From NCBI GenBank assembly GCA_964421595.1, contig CAYQXY010000016.1:1-64000 (forward strand): 64,000 nt of DNA, read 5' to 3'. The notes under the pieces are model-generated. The model did not search any database. It was not told the origin of the DNA and was given only the letters and a program-made list of their open reading frames with translations. This stretch comes from PXAP01 sp964421595. GTDB lineage: Bacteria > Bacteroidota > Bacteroidia > Bacteroidales > PUMT01. Both the position numbers and the translations under genes were made by a program. The stretch's first letter is position 1; each line of letters opens with the position of its first letter. This document shows positions 60,758 through 64,000 of the stretch, one piece after another.

Positions 60758-61846
60758 ATGTTAAAGAGCATACTTAAAACTATTCCGGGTTTAGTAGTCG
60801 CTTCACTCTTTCTTGCCTGTTCACAATCTGATGAAAACCAGACTGTTTTACCTTTCATTAAAGGTATTTATGGAAACCCCGGCACTCTGCTAGACTCAGG
60901 ATATTCATTTGATTCACTTGGTGTAAATGCGGTTTTTGTAAGAAGTATTTCACTTAATCCGGAGTTTTATGAAGCAGCACGTGATCAGGGCTGCAGGGTT
61001 TATGTAGAGTTTCCTACACTTCTGGGCCGGAATTATGTTGAGGAGAACCCGGAAGCATGGCCGATAAATGAAGAGGGAGAGCAGTCACCGGCAGCGGACT
61101 GGTTCATGGGTGTATGCCCGACAAATTATGATTTCAGGGAATACAGGATGACTCAGTTAAGGGAAATACTCGGGAATTATGAGGTTGACGGTATTTTCCT
61201 TGATTATGTGCACTGGCACGCTCAGTTTGAAACCCCAAATCCCATACTTCCTGAAACTTGTTTCTGCAATAATTGTACAGATCTTTTTGAAGCTGAATAC
61301 AATCTTGATATTCCCGGTGCAGAAATCTCAGAAAAAGCCTCCTGGATACTGAAGGAGAAGGACATGGAATGGAGAAAATGGAGAAGTGATATTCTTAACG
61401 GCTGGGTAAGGGACCTTGGCGAAGAGGTAAAGAATTTAAGACCTGATGCCTTATTAGGCATATTTTACTGCTCATGGTACGAAGACGACCATGATAATGC
61501 GCTGTACCGGATACTGGGTATAGATGTTGCTGAATTTGCAGATCTTGCCGATGTACTGTCTCCAATGTTGTTTCATATGATGAAGGACAGGCCTGTAGAA
61601 TGGGTGGGTGAGTATCTGGCCTGGCTGAGCAGTCATATCAGTGACGAAGTAAGTCAATCACCGAAAATATGGCCAATAGTCCAGGCTCACAATAACCCGG
61701 GAATAATATCTCCGGAAGAGTTCAGACAGGCTATGATTGAAGGATCCAAATCACCCTCAACAGGAATAATGATGTTTTCAGACCAGTCATTATTGCAGGA
61801 TCAGAAAAAAATTGAGGTCATGAAGGAACTCTACTCTGTGTGGTAA
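60758..61846 (+). CDS. glycosidase-like TIM-barrel lipoprotein
   Basis: 362 residues, lipoprotein signal (LVVASLFLAC). The body looks like a (beta/alpha)8 hydrolase: FVRSISLNPEFYEAARDQG, VYVEFPTLLG, MGVCPTNYDFREYRM, VDGIFLDYVHWHAQFE with a candidate catalytic Asp at strand 4, and a CFCNNCTDLFEAEYN zinc-knuckle-like cluster seen in several putative glycosidases (GHL type). LLGIFYCSWYEDDHDNALYR and LSPMLFHMM follow. No CAZy family can be assigned. It lies 30 bp before the peptidase-like gene and may be co-transcribed with it. Confidence 0.7.
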   Translation: MLKSILKTIPGLVVASLFLACSQSDENQTVLPFIKGIYGNPGTLLDSGYSFDSLGVNAVFVRSISLNPEFYEAARDQGCRVYVEFPTLLGRNYVEENPEAWPINEEGEQSPAADWFMGVCPTNYDFREYRMTQLREILGNYEVDGIFLDYVHWHAQFETPNPILPETCFCNNCTDLFEAEYNLDIPGAEISEKASWILKEKDMEWRKWRSDILNGWVRDLGEEVKNLRPDALLGIFYCSWYEDDHDNALYRILGIDVAEFADLADVLSPMLFHMMKDRPVEWVGEYLAWLSSHISDEVSQSPKIWPIVQAHNNPGIISPEEFRQAMIEGSKSPSTGIMMFSDQSLLQDQKKIEVMKELYSVW

Positions 61847-61875
61847 AAATTTAGAAAACAATAAAAACATAACAT

Positions 61876-62967
61876 ATGGACTATTATAAAAACACTGGAA
61901 ATTCAATCATTTCATTACTGTTTTTTTTCATTGCTGCCGGATTTATTTCAGATGTAACAGGCCAGGAAGATTTGTCAAAAAGCCTGGACAACCACTTTAA
62001 TAACCTCCGTCACAGACTGGACATACTTGAAAAAAAGATTGATGATGTTCTCTGGTTTGAGCGTGTTGGAGATGTTGCCCACATTGACAAGGTTTTTCTG
62101 GCAGGACCACCTCCTGCCCATGCTGAAAAGGCAACCACCCTGGCTGGCCGGAATCCGATTAAATTCTGGTCATACATTTTTATACCCAGGGAAATTGATC
62201 CTTCGAAAAAATATCCGCTGATAGTTCTTCCCCATGGCGGTGTTCATGGCGATTTTAACACCTATTATACACACATTATCAGGGAGATGATGGCCCAGCA
62301 GTACATTGTGGTTGCACCGGAATACAGGGGTAGCACCGGTTACGGAAGAACCACGTATGAATTGATTGATTATGGGGGACTCGAAAACGAAGATGTTAAT
62401 ACAAGCAGGGAGTTCATGCTTGAGAATTACAGTTTTATTGACAAAAACAGGGTTGGGCTGGTTGGCTGGAGTCACGGAGGAATGATCTCCCTTATGAATA
62501 TTTTCGAACGCCCGGGAGAATACGCATGTGCATTCGCCGGTGTGCCCGTTAGCGACCTGGTTGCAAGGATGGGTTATAAAAGGGCAGCCTATGAGGATTT
62601 CTTCTCGGCAGGTTATCACATTGGAAAAACCGTTGATGAGGATATAGATGAATACCGCCGCAGGTCTCCTGCTTTCCATGCAGGCAAACTTGATACACCT
62701 CTCCTGATCCACACAAACACCAATGACGAAGACGTTCATGTACTGGAGGTCGAAAGCCTCATAAATGCATTAAAGGCCGAAGGAAAAAAATTTGAATATG
62801 AAATATTCAATGAGATCCCCGGGGGACATTCTTTCGATCGCATGGATCATTCACAGGGACGCGAAATCCGTTTCAGGATCTATAAATTTCTTGAGCAATA
62901 CCTTAATCCTCCCGTTAAATTCCGTAACCAGGGTGATATGGAAAGAGCAGCATACAGGTTTAATTAA
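61876..62967 (+). CDS. S9-type alpha/beta-hydrolase, exported
   Basis: 363 residues, signal-peptide-like start (IISLLFFFIAAGFISDVTG). Prolyl-oligopeptidase-type hydrolase domain: YPLIVLPHGGVHGDFNTYY oxyanion region, VVAPEYRGSTGYGR, VGLVGWSHGGMISL with nucleophile Ser199, an acidic residue in NTNDEDVHVLEVE, and the His in PGGHSFDRM. The N-terminal propeller of S9 enzymes is absent; instead a short helical stretch (HRLDILEKKIDDVLW) precedes the hydrolase. Probable periplasmic peptidase or esterase. The MFS gene faces it from the other strand with only 7 bp between them. Confidence 0.88.
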   Translation: MDYYKNTGNSIISLLFFFIAAGFISDVTGQEDLSKSLDNHFNNLRHRLDILEKKIDDVLWFERVGDVAHIDKVFLAGPPPAHAEKATTLAGRNPIKFWSYIFIPREIDPSKKYPLIVLPHGGVHGDFNTYYTHIIREMMAQQYIVVAPEYRGSTGYGRTTYELIDYGGLENEDVNTSREFMLENYSFIDKNRVGLVGWSHGGMISLMNIFERPGEYACAFAGVPVSDLVARMGYKRAAYEDFFSAGYHIGKTVDEDIDEYRRRSPAFHAGKLDTPLLIHTNTNDEDVHVLEVESLINALKAEGKKFEYEIFNEIPGGHSFDRMDHSQGREIRFRIYKFLEQYLNPPVKFRNQGDMERAAYRFN

Positions 62968-62974
62968 CAAGATC

Positions 62975-64000
62975 TCAATCCCTGTTCAGATCGGTGTTTT
63001 CTGTCCGGTTAACGTTATCTGCCCGGAATCCAAGTATAAAAAGATTTAAGGCTATAAAAATACAGATCCATGTTGCAAGGTTATACTGGCCGGTTAGCCT
63101 GAATGATAAACTAAACATAAAGGGACCGATGGCACTTCCAATTACCATCCAGCTCATTGCATAACCGGTAATCGCCCCGAGATGCCTGAGGCCGAAAAAA
63201 CGGGGCCATGTGACAGCCGACAGGACTCCGTACATTCCGCTCATAATGCCATTGCCCGCAATCAGAATCCACCTCATGGCTTGGGACTGGTCAAGAAAAA
63301 CCAGTGCTGTCATGCTTATCAGCATACCCGATATCTGGAGCAACAGGAAGTATTTTAATATCAGGTAGTCACTAAGCCAGCTCCCGAAAAAGTGAAAGGA
63401 AACAGCTACTACAGAGGCAGGCAGGAATATTGTTATGGCTGCCCTGTGATCAAAGCCGTTTACGGCAAATATTGATATTACATTGAAGGTGAATGCCGTA
63501 ACATACAACGCCTGTAGTGCCAGTGATAAATTAAAGATCCAGAATGAATATGTTTTTTTTGCTTCTTTAAGAGTATATTCCTTCAGAAGAGGGAGATTGG
63601 TATTATCCTTTTTCTTATCAGTTATCTTTTTCCCATCGGGTATCAACCCGTATTTTCCAGGATTATCGCGGAAAAAAGTAAATACAAAAAGCACAAATCC
63701 CACTCCTGAAATTAAGCCCAGTGTTTGCCATGCACCCTGCCAGCTGAAGTTCTGAACAAGAATATCCAGTGCCTGAGGTGAATATGAAAATCCAAATGAT
63801 ACTGTAATTCCAAGGATGGCATTTGCAAAACCGCGCTTCTTATCGAACCACTTCATCACCATATTCCGTGAAGCCATAGTCAGAACTCCCTGGCCAAAAA
63901 ACCTTAATGAAAAGAAACCCATAGTCATAAGGGTAAAAATTACTATCGCCGGACTCAAAAAGTTGATAAAACCTGTAAACCAATTTGAAACCTGTGCGAT
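62975..64000 (-). CDS. MFS transporter (cut by window edge)
   Basis: At least 342 residues; the frame is open to the last base of the window (IAQVSNWFTGFINFL precedes the apparent start), so the N-terminus lies outside. About ten hydrophobic helices with the MFS loop VMKWFDKKRGFANAILG between helices 4 and 5, a central hydrophilic loop (FFRDNPGKYGLIPDGKKITD) and symmetric C-terminal helices (GMYGVLSAVTWPRFFG). It resembles the oxalate/monocarboxylate-type MFS branch. Substrate unknown. Confidence 0.88.
   Translation of the reverse strand: MAQVSNWFTGFINFLSPAIVIFTLMTMGFFSLRFFGQGVLTMASRNMVMKWFDKKRGFANAILGITVSFGFSYSPQALDILVQNFSWQGAWQTLGLISGVGFVLFVFTFFRDNPGKYGLIPDGKKITDKKKDNTNLPLLKEYTLKEAKKTYSFWIFNLSLALQALYVTAFTFNVISIFAVNGFDHRAAITIFLPASVVAVSFHFFGSWLSDYLILKYFLLLQISGMLISMTALVFLDQSQAMRWILIAGNGIMSGMYGVLSAVTWPRFFGLRHLGAITGYAMSWMVIGSAIGPFMFSLSFRLTGQYNLATWICIFIALNLFILGFRADNVNRTENTDLNRD

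Noticed and set aside
1..64000. tRNA, rRNA, CRISPR arrays, complete transposases or integrases
   Set aside because: None was recognised by eye; absence should be confirmed with dedicated RNA and IS searches.

Overview
The window looks like chromosomal DNA of a member of the Bacteroidota, probably close to the Bacteroidales/Marinilabiliales. The evidence is the TAnnTTTG-type -7 promoter boxes (several with a TTTG about 20 bp upstream), a CotH-like protein with a C-terminal T9SS-type sorting domain, and Bacteroidota-rich families (DUF5916, DUF1593/Sde182-like, DUF4160/DUF2442, tandem-FtsX ABC permeases, a cobalamin-dependent MetH, many short-linker lipoproteins). No rRNA, tRNA or CRISPR array was recognised, and there are no SusC/SusD genes.

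Layout. (1) 1-2620: a decayed gene fragment, an isochorismatase-family hydrolase and a DeoR regulator, with degenerate tandem repeats upstream of deoR. (2) 2620-4641: a roughly 2 kb module bounded by perfect 27-bp direct repeats. It carries an XRE/ImmA-IrrE metalloprotease gene overlapping a PIN-domain gene, plus a fossil resembling the end of a type I restriction HsdR gene. The repeats contain a LacI-type operator, so the module appears to have entered the control region of the next locus. (3) 4613-24251: a sugar/riboside catabolic locus: LacI regulator, GRP-family sugar transporter, ribokinase, then a same-strand run of exported enzymes. These are three nucleoside-hydrolase domains, four DUF1593 nucleoside-hydrolase-like domains (one fused to a nucleoside hydrolase), an exported ADP-ribosylglycohydrolase-family lipoprotein, a sulfatase and three glycoside-hydrolase-like proteins. 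It ends at a clear terminator near 24,288-24,328. The simplest reading is that N- or O-ribosides are cut outside the cytoplasm, free ribose is imported by the GRP transporter and RbsK phosphorylates it. (4) 24,603-36,292: flavin oxidoreductase, exported O-methyltransferase, YceI, DEAD-box helicase, DUF5916 protein, DUF4160/DUF2442-HTH pair, ABC permease. (5) 36,293-42,043: ACT-domain protein, metH, pfkA. (6) 42,482-48,849: tetR-tolC-MFP-RND efflux operon on the minus strand. (7) 49,237-55,193: a second TetR, an outer-membrane beta-barrel, a LolD-like ATPase, two FtsX permeases and a LolA-like protein. (8) 55,186-64,000: class 1 isoprenoid-synthase-like protein, DUF418 membrane protein, AlkD-like repair protein, CotH/T9SS protein, a glycosidase-like lipoprotein, an S9-type hydrolase and an MFS transporter cut by the window edge.

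The least ordinary parts are the riboside locus with its nucleoside hydrolase-DUF1593 fusion, the repeat-bounded module that duplicated a LacI operator, a family of short palindromic repeats (21.6, 40.9 and probably 46.8 kb), and a shared regulatory motif 180-190 bp upstream of two unrelated membrane-protein genes. Function assignments rest on motif recognition by eye; no database search was possible.
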